Assembly (NCBI GenBank): GCA_002699025.1
Contig: PABA01000019.1
Coordinates: 1-35,953, forward strand
Direction of reading: 5' to 3'
From: Sandaracinus sp.
GTDB lineage: Bacteria > Myxococcota_A > Polyangia > Polyangiales > Houyiibacteriaceae
DNA: 35,953 nucleotides
The position numbers and the translations under genes were made by a program. The notes beneath the pieces are model-generated. The model ran no database searches and was not told the origin of the DNA. It saw only the letters and a program-made list of their open reading frames with translations. This document shows, one piece after another, positions 10,068 through 18,177 of the stretch; within the stretch, counting starts at the first letter, position 1; each line of letters opens with the position of its first letter.

Positions 10068-10553
10068 TCAGAGCAGGCCGAGCTCGAGGAGAGCGTCCTC
10101 GGTCATGCGCTCCTTCGTCCAGGGCGGGTCCCAGACGAGCTTCACGTGGGAGCGCGCGACGCCCTCCGTGGCCCCGACCTTCTGGGCGACGTCCTGGACG
10201 ATCTGGCCGGCGACCGGGCAGGCCGGGGCCGTCAGCGTCATGCGCACCTCGACCTCGCCGTCGGGGCCCACGTCGAGCCCATAGATGAGCCCGAGGTCGT
10301 AGACGTTGAGCGGGATCTCCGGGTCGTAGATCGTCTTCAGCGTCGCCACGACCCGCTCCTCGAGCTCGGCCGGGTCGACGGGCGCCGCCGGCGCCTCGCC
10401 CGAGCCGCCGAAGGCCTCGTCCACGTCGGCCGCGCTCGCGTCGGGGGGAGGGCCCTTCGGGCCGGCGACCGGCAGATGCACGCGCCCCTTCTTCTCCTCG
10501 CGGGGAGCGATCTTGTGGACCTTCAGGTCGTCGACGTCGAAGTCGCGCGGCAC
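10068..10553 (-). CDS. sufT: SufT-type DUF59/MIP18 Fe-S maturation factor
   Basis: The product has 161 residues from a GTG start. The C-terminal 100 residues are a DUF59/MIP18 domain: YDPEIPLNVYDLGLIYGLDV, then VRMTLTAPACPVAGQI with the conserved Cys, and LVWDPPWTKERMTEDALLEL. The last segment is typical of SufT, an auxiliary factor for Fe-S protein maturation. The N-terminal 60 residues are a variable Pro/Gly/Ala-rich stretch. The frame is open further upstream, but that part is encoded by the 14-bp repeat array and is not plausible protein; GTG at 10553 is the first sensible start. TAGGTC lies seven bases before it, hinting at a leaderless transcript. The family is clear; sufT is by similarity to that subgroup. 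Confidence 0.88.
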   Translation of the reverse strand: MPRDFDVDDLKVHKIAPREEKKGRVHLPVAGPKGPPPDASAADVDEAFGGSGEAPAAPVDPAELEERVVATLKTIYDPEIPLNVYDLGLIYGLDVGPDGEVEVRMTLTAPACPVAGQIVQDVAQKVGATEGVARSHVKLVWDPPWTKERMTEDALLELGLL

Positions 10554-10642
10554 GATCCCCGACCTAGCGCCGCGGGAGGGCGGGTCAACCGCTCGCCCGC
10601 TCCTGCGGCGCGTCGGGCCCGCCGCTGACCGCCTGGCGCGTG

Positions 10643-10775
10643 CTCGGTGTCCCCTGCTCGGTGTCCCCGTTCCCTGCTCGGTGTTCCCTGCGCGGTGTTC
10701 CCTGCGCGGTGTCCCCTGCGCGGTGTCCCCTGCGCGGTGTCCCCCGCCCCGGTGTTCCCTGCCCGGTGTTCCCCG
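10643..10775. repeat. 14-bp intergenic tandem repeat
   Basis: About nine units of a 14-base element (GCGGTGTCCCCTGC and variants with GTGTTCC or CTCGG) fill the space between the divergent sufT and lipoprotein genes. One unit carries a 6-base insertion and the last units drift. The period is not a multiple of three, so it is not coding in any frame. Confidence 0.9.
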
Positions 10776-10816
10776 GACGGGGGCCACGCCCTGACGGATG
10801 GGGCGCAGTCGTGCTG

Positions 10817-10828
10817 TATGATTGCAGC
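10817..10828 (+). promoter_or_regulatory. Candidate leaderless promoter (-10 TATGAT)
   Basis: TATGAT (10817-10822) matches the -10 consensus at five of six positions and stands six bases before the ATG at 10829. Transcription would start at or next to the A of the start codon. No Shine-Dalgarno is present, which fits a leaderless mRNA. A -35 match is weak (CTGACG at 10791-10796, 20-base spacer). Confidence 0.55.
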
Positions 10829-12223
10829 ATGAGTAGAGCTTGGCTGTCGTGCATGAGCGCCCTCGTCCTCCTCCTGGCCTGCGGGGACGACGGCGGGGAC
10901 GGGACCTGTGAGCTCGGGACGAGCGAGGGCTGCGACGAGGGCCTGGTCTGCGAGGCCGTGGCCGGTGGCGACCCGGCCTGCTTCGCGCCGGTCTTCGTCG
11001 AGGGCCGCGTGTTCGACACCGCCACCGACGGGGGCATCGGGGACGCCCGCGTGGTGGCCCTCGACGTGAACGGCGGGGCGCGCTCGACCGTCGTCTTCAG
11101 CGCCGCCGACGGCTCCTACCGCCTCCCGGTGCCCGCGGAGCGCGACGCGGAGGGCAACCCGACGAGCGATCGCGTCACGCTCCGGGTGGCCGCCCAGGGC
11201 TACCAGCGCTTCCCCACGGCGCCCCGCCAGGCGCTCCCGCTCGAGCTCGCCGACGCGGCGATGGATGGGGAGACGGGCGACTGGGTGCTGATGAACGCGG
11301 CGACGGACGTCGGGCTGGTCGGGCTCCCCGGCGGCGCGGCCGGCCTCGCGACCATCGAGGGCGTCGTCGAGGCGGACGATCCGGGGGGCGTGCTGGTCGT
11401 CGCCGTGCAGGGCGAGGCCGCCGTCTCGACGGCGGTCACGGACACGGACGGTGGCTTCCGGCTGCACAACGTCCCCGCGGGCACGACCGCCCTCGAGGGC
11501 TACCGGCTCGGCCTCGCCGTCACGCCGGAGACGGTCGAGGTGGCCGGGGCGCCCGTGACGGGCGTGGTCCTCGCGGGCAGCACGGAGGGGCTCGGCGCGG
11601 TCGAGGGCGACGTGAACATCGTCGACGGGGGCGGCGCCGGCGAGACGAGCGTCATCCTCGGCCTGGAGTCGACCTTCGACGAGACCGCCGCGCGCGCCGA
11701 GGTGCCCGCGGGGCTGCGCGTCGGCGGCGTGTCGGGCGCCTTCTCCTTCACGGACGTGCCCCCGGGGCGCTACGTGGTGCTGGCCGCCTTCGAGAACGAC
11801 GGCCTCGTCCGCGATCCGGACGAGGGCATCGCGGGGACGGACATCGTGCGGATCGAGGTGATGGCCGGCGACACGGTCAGCCTCGACACGGCCTTCAAGG
11901 TCACCGGCGCGCTCGCGACCGTCTCCCCGGGCGCCGACTCGGTCGAGACCGTCACGGCGGCGCCCACGCTCGAGTGGGCCGACGACTCCTCCGAGGACGG
12001 CTACGAGGTGGAGCTCTTCGACGCCTTCGGCGAGCTCGTGGAGGAGGCGGAGGTGCCCGGCGTGAGCGGCTCCGCGACCGTGACCCACATGGTCGGCGCG
12101 ACCCTCGAGGCGGGGATGATCTACCAGTTCCGGGCCCGCTCCTTCCGCGACTCCCCGAGCGGCGATCGGAGCTACATCAGCGCCACGGAGGACCTCCGCG
12201 GGGTCTTCCTCTACGCGCCCTGA
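10829..12223 (+). CDS. Lipoprotein with carboxypeptidase-regulatory-like repeats
   Basis: The product has 464 residues. The N-terminus has a hydrophobic stretch and lipobox LLAC (C18), followed by a Gly/Asp-rich spacer, so it is a predicted lipoprotein. The body shows at least three beta-sandwich repeats of the carboxypeptidase regulatory-like type, with markers VEGRVFDTATDGGIGDARVV, SAADGSYRLPVP, TDTDGGFRLHNVPAGTTAL, and SGAFSFTDVPPGRYVVLAAF. A C-terminal fibronectin-like part (TLEWADDSSEDGYEVELFDA) follows. Such proteins are surface or periplasmic with no fixed function. The residue after Cys is Gly, which by the E. coli rule would allow outer-membrane sorting. The open frame extends upstream into the repeat array, but the lipobox and the -10 element decide this start. 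Confidence 0.88.
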   Translation: MSRAWLSCMSALVLLLACGDDGGDGTCELGTSEGCDEGLVCEAVAGGDPACFAPVFVEGRVFDTATDGGIGDARVVALDVNGGARSTVVFSAADGSYRLPVPAERDAEGNPTSDRVTLRVAAQGYQRFPTAPRQALPLELADAAMDGETGDWVLMNAATDVGLVGLPGGAAGLATIEGVVEADDPGGVLVVAVQGEAAVSTAVTDTDGGFRLHNVPAGTTALEGYRLGLAVTPETVEVAGAPVTGVVLAGSTEGLGAVEGDVNIVDGGGAGETSVILGLESTFDETAARAEVPAGLRVGGVSGAFSFTDVPPGRYVVLAAFENDGLVRDPDEGIAGTDIVRIEVMAGDTVSLDTAFKVTGALATVSPGADSVETVTAAPTLEWADDSSEDGYEVELFDAFGELVEEAEVPGVSGSATVTHMVGATLEAGMIYQFRARSFRDSPSGDRSYISATEDLRGVFLYAP

Positions 12224-12493
12224 GCACTCGCCCCGGACCTCCGCGCCGCGCTTCGGCGAGCGGGGATCCGCGGCCGGCCCGAAGGAATGGTGCGAGGGCG
12301 CGTCGACGGGTGACAATCCGGGCCAGCCCGCCGCGCCGGCCGCGTGGGGTCGATCGCCTCCGCGGCCGCGAGACGGGGCGGGTGGCTCACCCCTCGCGTC
12401 CGGCCCCGAGCTCCGCGAGACCGGACGGGCAGGGCCGGGGCACGGGAGGAGCGGCTCGCTGTGCTCGCCCCTCGTTCCCGTCGGATCCCTGCG
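12224..12493. other. Convergent intergenic region, no clear content
   Basis: This 270-base stretch separates the ends of a plus-strand and a minus-strand gene. A short hairpin CGCCG / CGGCG (around 12242-12256) lies near the lipoprotein stop but has no T-run. I see no gene, RNA or repeat in it. Confidence 0.6.
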
Positions 12494-13555
12494 CTAGATC
12501 GGCGGGGTCAGGTCGCGGACGAGCTCGTTGTAGGCGTCCTGCAGCTTCCACGGCACGAAGAGCGCCGCCGGGCCGCAGAAGAGCGAGAGCACCCAGGCCG
12601 TCGCCACCGCCCCCCGGAGCGCGTCATGGCGCCCGCGCTCGTCGAGCGCCTCCTCGAGCGCGCTCGCGTTCCGGTACTGGGCCCAGAAGTTCCACAGCCC
12701 GAAGGTCGCGAAGACCATCAGCAGGTCGAGCCAGGGGATCAGATCCACGCGCCCCGTCAGCCGCCCCAGCCCGCCGGTCAGGCGCCAGTGCCAGTACACG
12801 CCGAAGAGGCCGCAGGTGATGACGATCAGGAAGACCGTGAGCGTCGGGTCGAGCTCGCCGAAGTCGCGCTCCTCGGGCATGGCCGCCTCCCGGTCGCGCA
12901 TCTGGAAGAGCAGCGCGAGCCAGAGGAAGAGCACGCCGAGGACGGTCTGCGCCAGGAGCAGCTGGAAGGGCCAGAAGCTGGGCGGCTCCCGCGCCTCGAG
13001 GATCCGCCAGCCGGCGAGATCACCGGCGCCGAGCTGCGCGCCGAGCGCGTCGAGCTCGGCCGGGTCCAGGCCGCCGGGCGCGTAGGGATCCATCGGGTCG
13101 ACGACGTCCACGCTCCCCAGCACCTCGGTCGGCTCGCCGGCCTCGAGCTCGGCCACGAAGTCCCGGTCGTACCAGTCCCGCACGAGCACGACCGTCCGCT
13201 CCGCGCCCACGACGGGCGCCACCCAGCCGCCGTGGTCCAGGTAGCGAATCGTCCGCGGCGCGACCCGGACCGTCACCTCGACCTGCCGATGGGCGGGCTG
13301 CTGGTCGAGGAGCTCGGTGGAGATCGGGTGCCCGCCCGCGTAGCCGGTCGTCAGCATGCCGAGCCCGCAAGCGAACGCGACCAGCGTGCCGATGGACGCG
13401 ACGATGGCCGTCAGGATCTTCTGCGTCCGGGCGTGGGCCGCCCCCTTCTCCGTGCGGATCGACTGCATGCGGTCGCTGCGCAGCCGCTGGACCTGGTCCT
13501 CGAGCTGCCGGACGCGCGCGCGGAGCGCCTCCTTGTCGTCGCGATAGGCGGTCAC
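12494..13555 (-). CDS. Multi-pass membrane protein with DUF4234-like C-terminus
   Basis: From the GTG at 13555 the product has 353 residues. Residues about 5-36 are charged with heptad leucines (EALRARVRQLEDQVQRLR), a probable coiled coil. A membrane helix follows at about 45-67, then a non-membrane domain of about 130 residues, then four more hydrophobic segments. The C-terminal pair LIVITCGLFGVYWHW and LLMVFATFGLWNFWAQYRN resembles the repeated (T/C)xGLxxxYWxW pattern of DUF4234 proteins. Function is unknown. An ATG at 13618 is possible but would run into the divergent gene; TATGCT six bases before the GTG supports the shorter form. Confidence 0.75.
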   Translation of the reverse strand: MTAYRDDKEALRARVRQLEDQVQRLRSDRMQSIRTEKGAAHARTQKILTAIVASIGTLVAFACGLGMLTTGYAGGHPISTELLDQQPAHRQVEVTVRVAPRTIRYLDHGGWVAPVVGAERTVVLVRDWYDRDFVAELEAGEPTEVLGSVDVVDPMDPYAPGGLDPAELDALGAQLGAGDLAGWRILEAREPPSFWPFQLLLAQTVLGVLFLWLALLFQMRDREAAMPEERDFGELDPTLTVFLIVITCGLFGVYWHWRLTGGLGRLTGRVDLIPWLDLLMVFATFGLWNFWAQYRNASALEEALDERGRHDALRGAVATAWVLSLFCGPAALFVPWKLQDAYNELVRDLTPPI

Positions 13556-13567
13556 GGCGTCAGCATA
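13556..13567 (-). promoter_or_regulatory. Candidate leaderless promoter (-10 TATGCT)
   Basis: On the minus strand TATGCT (13567-13562) is followed by six bases and the GTG start at 13555, with no Shine-Dalgarno. This matches the spacing at 10817, 19632 and 25698. Confidence 0.5.
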
Positions 13568-13604
13568 GCGCGCCGGCGCGGGGAAGGTGGCGGGCCGCGC
13601 CTCG

Positions 13605-13610
13605 TATATG
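13605..13610 (+). promoter_or_regulatory. Candidate -10 element TATATG
   Basis: TATATG on the plus strand would place a transcription start near 13617, giving a leader of about 20 bases with GGAGG (13629-13633) before the ATG at 13638. It lies about 37 bases from the oppositely oriented TATGCT, so the two divergent promoters share their upstream region. Confidence 0.4.
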
Positions 13611-13637
13611 CTCGGCATGGACGCGACGGGAGGGGTG

Positions 13638-13925
13638 ATGAGCGAGGGGACGAGGGAAGACGTCAGCGACGCGGAGCTCGAGGATCTCGGCCGTCGCGTG
13701 CGCCAGGCCCAGCGGCGCAACACCATCGTGAAGCTGGTCGGCGTCGTGCTCGTGATCGGCCTCTTCGTGGGGGGCCTCTTCCTCCGCAGCTACGGCGCGG
13801 AGATCGCCGACCCGGGCGAGCGGAACGCCTTCAAGGGCGCCCAATGGCTCGGCGCCATGGTGGGCCTGGTCGTCGCGGGCTTCCTGCTGAAGAAGTACGA
13901 GATCGACGTGAACGCGATCGAGTGA
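13638..13925 (+). CDS. Small two-helix membrane protein
   Basis: The product has 95 residues. It has a charged N-terminus (about 1-28, probably helical), a membrane helix around 32-48 (KLVGVVLVIGLFVGGLFL), a short polar loop, and a second helix around 70-86 (WLGAMVGLVVAGFLL), ending KKYEIDVNAIE. I do not recognise a family. In-frame ATGs at 13608 and 13617 are alternatives; 13638 is preferred because GGAGG precedes it and a -10-like element gives a sensible leader. It is transcribed away from the DUF4234-like gene and ends 54 bases before guaB1. Confidence 0.7.
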   Translation: MSEGTREDVSDAELEDLGRRVRQAQRRNTIVKLVGVVLVIGLFVGGLFLRSYGAEIADPGERNAFKGAQWLGAMVGLVVAGFLLKKYEIDVNAIE

Positions 13926-13966
13926 GCGCGGCGCGCATTCGGCGCGCGCGGCGGGCCCCCGCCGGC

Positions 13967-13979
13967 TACCATCGCGCCG
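13967..13979 (+). promoter_or_regulatory. Candidate leaderless promoter (-10 TACCAT)
   Basis: TACCAT (13967-13972) lies seven bases before the ATG of the GuaB1-type gene, and there is no Shine-Dalgarno. It fits the TAnnnT pattern seen at other single genes in the window. Confidence 0.4.
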
Positions 13980-15428
13980 ATGCGCTTCCTCCACCCCGAG
14001 CGGGACGAGCAGCTCGAGCTGGCGCTCGAGGACGTCTTCATCGTCCCGGACTACTTCGACGGCGTCTCCCGCCTCGAGGTCTCGCTCGCCCCGGGCGACT
14101 TCCCGGGCAGCAGCCAGCCCATCGTGAGCGCGAACATGAACGCGGTCACGGGCAAGCGCATGGCCGAGACCATGGCGCGCTACGGCGGCCTCGGCGTGCT
14201 CCCGCAGGACATGCGCCTCGAGACCGTGGAGCGGATCGTCGGGCACATCCACGGCGCCCACGACCGCTTCGACACGGCGCTCACGGTCACGCCCGAGGCG
14301 ACCCTCCGCGACGTCCGCGGGATCATCCGCAAGCGCAGCCACGACATGGTGGTCGTCGTCGACGCGGCCCGGCGCCCGCTCGGCGTGGTCACGGGGGCGG
14401 ATCTCGAGCGGCGCGACCAGTACACGGCCGTCGGGCGCATCATGTCCGAGGAGATGGTGACGCTCCCGAGCGACGTCACGAACGAGGACGCCTACGGGAC
14501 CATGCACAAGGCGCGCGTGAAGGCCGCGCCGGTGGTCGACGCGCGGGGCGTGCTCGTGGGCATCCTCGGGCGGGAGGACGCCGTGCGGACGGAGCTGCTC
14601 GCGCCGAGCCGGGGCGCCGAGGGGCACCTGATGGTCGCGGCGGCCGTGGGCATCTCGCGGGACTCGTCGGATCGGGCGGCGGCGCTGGTGGAGATGGGCG
14701 TCGACTGCGTGGTCGTGGACACGGCCCACGGGCACCAGCGGCGCATGCTCGAGGCGCTCGCGGAGGTGAAGAAGCGGGTCGGCGGGCGCGTGCCCGTGGT
14801 GGCCGGCAACGTGTGCACGAGCGCCGGGACCGAGGCGCTGATCGAGGCGGGCGCCGACATCGTGAAGGTGAACGTCGGGCCCGGCGCCATGTGCACGACG
14901 CGCATGCAGACGGCGGTCGGCCGGCCGAGCTTCACCAGCGTGCTGCACTGCGCGCGGGCGGCGCACCAGCGCGGCAAGAAGGTCTGGGCCGACGGCGGCG
15001 TGCGGCACCCGCGGGACGTGGCGCTCTACCTCGCGGCGGGGGCGAGCCGCGTGATGATCGGGACGGCGCTCGCCGGCACCTACGAGAGCCCGGGGGACAT
15101 CGAGCAGGACCCGGAGGGGGCGCTCTACAAGGAGAACTACGGCATGGCCTCGGCGCGGGCCGTGAGCGATCGGACCGAGGGGGAGAGCCCGTTCGCGCGG
15201 GCGAAGAAGGGCTTCTTCCGCGAGGGCATCTCCTCGAGTCGCATCTATCTCCGGCCCGGCTTCGAGAGCGTCGGCGACATCGTGATCGACATGATCACCG
15301 GGGTGCAGAGCGCGTTCACGTACGTGGGCGCGACGGATCTCCGGACCTTCCGGGAGCGGGTCTGCGTGGGCGTGCAGACGCTGAGCGGCTACGGCGAGGG
15401 GACGCCCCACGGTCGCGTGCGGCGCTGA
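13980..15428 (+). CDS. guaB1: GuaB1-type IMPDH/GMP reductase-family protein
   Basis: The 482-residue product has the IMPDH/GMPR TIM barrel with an inserted CBS pair (about 95-205; VDAARRPLGVVTGADLERRD and MHKARVKAAPVVDARGVLVG). The nucleophilic Cys is C305 in VGPGAMCTTRM, where classical IMPDH has GSICTTR. Further motifs are VVDTAHGH, VVAGNVCTSAGTEALIEAGA, WADGGVRHPRDVALYLAAGA, MIGTALAGTYESPGDIEQ and KENYGMASARAV. WADGGVRHPRDVAL and AGTYESPGD are the signature I associate with the actinobacterial GuaB1 group. A mycobacterial member of that group has been characterised as a CBS-containing GMP reductase, so GMP-to-IMP conversion is more likely than IMP oxidation. It lies upstream of an adenosine deaminase gene. 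Family membership is secure; the reaction is inferred. Confidence 0.85.
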   Translation: MRFLHPERDEQLELALEDVFIVPDYFDGVSRLEVSLAPGDFPGSSQPIVSANMNAVTGKRMAETMARYGGLGVLPQDMRLETVERIVGHIHGAHDRFDTALTVTPEATLRDVRGIIRKRSHDMVVVVDAARRPLGVVTGADLERRDQYTAVGRIMSEEMVTLPSDVTNEDAYGTMHKARVKAAPVVDARGVLVGILGREDAVRTELLAPSRGAEGHLMVAAAVGISRDSSDRAAALVEMGVDCVVVDTAHGHQRRMLEALAEVKKRVGGRVPVVAGNVCTSAGTEALIEAGADIVKVNVGPGAMCTTRMQTAVGRPSFTSVLHCARAAHQRGKKVWADGGVRHPRDVALYLAAGASRVMIGTALAGTYESPGDIEQDPEGALYKENYGMASARAVSDRTEGESPFARAKKGFFREGISSSRIYLRPGFESVGDIVIDMITGVQSAFTYVGATDLRTFRERVCVGVQTLSGYGEGTPHGRVRR

Positions 15429-15436
15429 GGGCGGCG

Positions 15437-15520
15437 CGTCCGTCGCATCCGTCGCATCCGGCGTCCGTCGCAGCCGGCCCGGGCGTCGCATCCGGCGTCG
15501 GGCCCCTTCGCATCCGGCCC
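15437..15520. repeat. Imperfect CGTCGCATCCG repeats
   Basis: The core (C)GTCGCATCCG recurs several times with spacers such as GCGTC and GGCCCGGG between the guaB1 stop and the small membrane protein gene. The spacing is irregular. I see no coding or promoter signal in it. Confidence 0.6.
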
Positions 15521-15607
15521 GGGAGTCGTCGCGTTCGCGCGCGCCTCATCCGCGCGCCCGGGGAGCGTCCGGTAACGCGGCGGCCGGCGGCGCGTCCCAA
15601 CCAGGAG

Positions 15608-15874
15608 ATGCCCCGCCTCCTCCAACGGATCCTCTTCGCGCTCGGCGCCGGCCTGCTCGCGCCCCTCGGGCTCGCGCTCGCGCTGCCCTTCGCGCTCCTG
15701 GCGGCGCCCTTCGTCCTCTCGCTCTCCCTCGCCGGGGGCGGCGACGCGCTCGGCGAGCTCCCGCGCGCGGCGGCCGCGGGGGAACGGCCGCGCTGCGCCG
15801 GCCTCGCCTGCGAGGGAGAGGACACGCCCGAAGCCGAGCGCGAGGGGTCGAGCGCCATCCTCCGCTGGGGCTGA
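15608..15874 (+). CDS. Small membrane protein, hypothetical
   Basis: The product has 88 residues: a short basic start (MPRLLQRI), a long hydrophobic stretch (about 9-45, ALGAGLLAPLGLALALPFAL onward), then a polar tail with two Cys (RCAGLACEGEDTPEAERE). It looks like one or two membrane helices with an acidic end. AGGAG directly abuts the ATG, which is too close to be a good ribosome binding site, so the start or even the gene is uncertain. It ends 61 bases before the adenosine deaminase start. No family is recognised. Confidence 0.5.
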   Translation: MPRLLQRILFALGAGLLAPLGLALALPFALLAAPFVLSLSLAGGGDALGELPRAAAAGERPRCAGLACEGEDTPEAEREGSSAILRWG

Positions 15875-15935
15875 GCGAGGCCTCGTCGCGGCCTCGTCGC
15901 TTGCGCGGGCAGGCTCCAGACCTCAACGTTCCCAG

Positions 15936-17090
15936 ATGACGCTACCGCTCTCGTTCTTCGAGAAGCTCCCGAAGACGGACCTGCACGTCCACCTGGACGG
16001 CTCGCTCCGCCTCGAGACCATCCTCGAGCTCGCCGATCAGTACGGCGTCGAGATGCCCGCCGACACGCCGGAGGGCCTCCGCCGCGCGCTCCACCTGGGC
16101 GAGAACACGGGCTCGCTCGTCGAGTACCTGAAGGCCTTCGAGACCACCCTGAAGGTGCTGCAGACGAAGGAGGCGCTCCGCCGCGTCGCCTACGAGCTCG
16201 CCGAGGACGCCGCCGCCGAGAACGTCCGCTACATGGAGGTGCGCTACGCGCCCATGCTCCACACGCGGCAGGGGCTGCGGCTCACGGAGGTCATCGAGGC
16301 CGTCCTCGCGGGGCTCCGCCAGGCCGCCAAGGACCACGGCATCTGGTCGAACATCATCGTCTGCGGCATCCGCAACGTGACGCCCGAGGCGTCGCTCGAG
16401 ATGGCGCAGCTCGCCGTGGCCTACAAGAACCGCGGCGTGATCGCCTTCGACCTCGCCGGCGCCGAGTACGACCACCCGGCCAAGCATCACCTCGAGGCCT
16501 TCCAGCTGGTCCGGGCGAACAACATCGCCGTGACCATCCACGCCGGCGAGGCCTACGGGCCCGAGTCGATCCATCAGGCGATCCACGACTGCGGCGCCCA
16601 CCGCATCGGCCACGGCTGCCGCCTGCGGGAGGACGGGGATCTCCTGCACTACGTGAACGATCACCGGATCGCCCTCGAGTGCTGCCCCTCCTCGAACGTG
16701 CAGACCGGCGCCGTCCGCGACCTCGCGAGCCACCCGATCCGCCTCTATCACAACCTCGGGCTGCGGGTGACGATCAACACCGACAACCGGCTGGTCACGG
16801 ACACGACCGTGTCGCGCGAGCTCTGGCTGGCGCACACGCAGATCGGGATGAGCTACGAGGACATCCGGAAGATCCTCGTGAACGGCTTCAAGGCGGCCTT
16901 CCTGCCCTTCCACGAGAAGCAGCAGCTACTCCGGCAGATCGTGCGCGAGCTCGAGGGCTTCGACGCGGAGGGCTTCGCGGCCGACCGCGGGGAAGAGGCG
17001 GCCGCCGCCGCGCCGAAGGGCGGCGCGAAGGACGAGGCCGCCGGGGGCAACGGCGCGCCCGAGGCGGAGAGCGCCGCGCCCGCCGAGTGA
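15936..17090 (+). CDS. add: Adenosine deaminase
   Basis: The enzyme hydrolyses adenosine (and deoxyadenosine) to inosine plus ammonia in the cytosol, part of purine salvage. The 384 residues carry all metal and catalytic motifs: zinc ligands H17/H19 in TDLHVHLDGS, H202 and catalytic E205 in IHAGEA, HRIGHGCRL at 222-230, and the zinc Asp D283 in TINTDNR. The NTDN form (instead of NTDDP) is one I associate with actinobacterial enzymes. The last 45 or so residues are a low-complexity Ala/Gly/Glu tail outside the catalytic barrel. CAACGT six bases before the ATG could be a weak leaderless-type -10. tatD follows 79 bases later. Confidence 0.94.
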   Translation: MTLPLSFFEKLPKTDLHVHLDGSLRLETILELADQYGVEMPADTPEGLRRALHLGENTGSLVEYLKAFETTLKVLQTKEALRRVAYELAEDAAAENVRYMEVRYAPMLHTRQGLRLTEVIEAVLAGLRQAAKDHGIWSNIIVCGIRNVTPEASLEMAQLAVAYKNRGVIAFDLAGAEYDHPAKHHLEAFQLVRANNIAVTIHAGEAYGPESIHQAIHDCGAHRIGHGCRLREDGDLLHYVNDHRIALECCPSSNVQTGAVRDLASHPIRLYHNLGLRVTINTDNRLVTDTTVSRELWLAHTQIGMSYEDIRKILVNGFKAAFLPFHEKQQLLRQIVRELEGFDAEGFAADRGEEAAAAAPKGGAKDEAAGGNGAPEAESAAPAE

Positions 17091-17169
17091 GCGGGGCCGT
17101 GGGGCGCAGGTCGCGGAGAGCGGGGGCCGTGGAGAGCGGGGCTTCACCCGCGCTCGGAGCGTCTCGGGC

Positions 17170-17931
17170 GTGATCGACGCGCACGCGCACCTCGACTTCG
17201 AGGCCTTCGACGCGGACCGCGAGGCCATGTGGGCGCGGGCCCTCGAGGCCGGCGTCGAGGCCGCGGTGATCCCCGGCGTCGCGCCGGCCCAGTGGGCGCG
17301 CGGGGCGGAGGTCGCGCGGGCCCTCGACGGGGCCTGGTGCGTCGGCGCGCATCCCGAGTGGCTCGCCGAGCTCGGCCTCTCGCCCGACGCCTTGCGCGAG
17401 CGGCTGATCGCCGAGGGGGAGGGCGCGGTCGCCGTCGGAGAGCTCGGGCTCGATCGGCGGGTGGAGGGCGCGGTCGGGCGCGAGGCGCAGGAGGCCTACC
17501 TCGAGGCGCAGCTCGACGCGGCCGAGGCGCTCGGGCTGCCGCTGGTGCTTCACGTGGTCGGGCGGCACGGACGCCTGCTCGAGCTCCTCGCGCCGCGCGC
17601 GCCGCTCCGGGGCATGGTGCACGCCTTCACCGGCGCGCCCGAGGTGGCGGCGCGCTACCTCGAGCTCGGCCTCCACCTCGGCGTGGGCGGCGCGCTGACC
17701 CGCCCCAACGCGAAGAAGCTGCGCGCGGCGGCGCCGACGATCCCGCTGGGGCGGCTGCTGGTCGAGACCGACGCGCCGGACCAGGCGCCCGAGGGGAGGG
17801 AGGGGCGGAACGAGCCGGCGTGGCTGGTCGACGTGGTCGAGGCGCTGGCGGCGCTCCGCGGGGAGAGCGTGGAGAAGGTGGCGGAGGCGACGGGGGAGAA
17901 CGCGAGGACCCTCTTCGGCCTGGCGAGCTAG
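17170..17931 (+). CDS. tatD: TatD-family metal-dependent hydrolase
   Basis: TatD enzymes are two-metal TIM-barrel hydrolases, several shown to be 3'-5' DNases acting on DNA or RNA. The 253-residue product has the family length and ligands: H5/H7 in DAHAHLD, Glu in VGELGLD, His in LVLHVVGRHG, His in MVHAFTG, and Asp in LLVETDAP, followed by the usual ENARTLFGL end. The start is GTG; no nearer or better start is visible and the Shine-Dalgarno is weak. The upstream neighbour is adenosine deaminase, and the two may be cotranscribed. Physiological substrate cannot be read from sequence. Confidence 0.9.
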   Translation: MIDAHAHLDFEAFDADREAMWARALEAGVEAAVIPGVAPAQWARGAEVARALDGAWCVGAHPEWLAELGLSPDALRERLIAEGEGAVAVGELGLDRRVEGAVGREAQEAYLEAQLDAAEALGLPLVLHVVGRHGRLLELLAPRAPLRGMVHAFTGAPEVAARYLELGLHLGVGGALTRPNAKKLRAAAPTIPLGRLLVETDAPDQAPEGREGRNEPAWLVDVVEALAALRGESVEKVAEATGENARTLFGLAS

Positions 17932-17950
17932 CCCGAAGACGCTTGCCCGA

Positions 17951-18031
17951 AGAACCCGTGCCCGTGCCCGTAGAACCCGTGCCCGTGCCCGAAGAACCCG
18001 TGCCCGTGCCCGTGCCCCTGCCCGTGCCCGC
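17951..18031. repeat. 21-bp tandem repeat between tatD and the nucleoside transporter gene
   Basis: Three 21-base units start at 17951, 17972 and 17993, each AGAACCC followed by repeated GTGCCC, then a degenerate GTGCCC run to about 18031. The array lies between two convergent genes. On the minus strand it would read as a Gly-His-Gly-His-Gly-Phe-Phe/Tyr heptad repeat, but no plausible gene start serves that frame. Confidence 0.8.
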
Positions 18032-18177
18032 AGGATCGAGGGGGACGAGGGGTAGAAACCAAGCCCGAGCCGGAGCCCAAGCAAGAAGGTCGAGCCCGAG
18101 CCCGAGCGAGGAGCCCGAGCTGCGGCCGCGCGGACCGCGGCGGCGCGGACGGCACCGAGCCGCGACCACGGGCCGCG

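Noticed and set aside
10554-10787. N-terminal extension of the SufT-type protein through the 14-bp repeats
   Set aside because: The repeat period is not a multiple of three and the resulting sequence (repeated Gly-Asn-Thr/His-Arg) is unlike any DUF59 protein; the GTG at 10553 fits the family.
17928-18155. Minus-strand frame encoding a Gly-His-rich peptide
   Set aside because: It lies wholly in a tandem repeat between convergent genes, and its N-terminal half is arbitrary sequence without a ribosome binding site.
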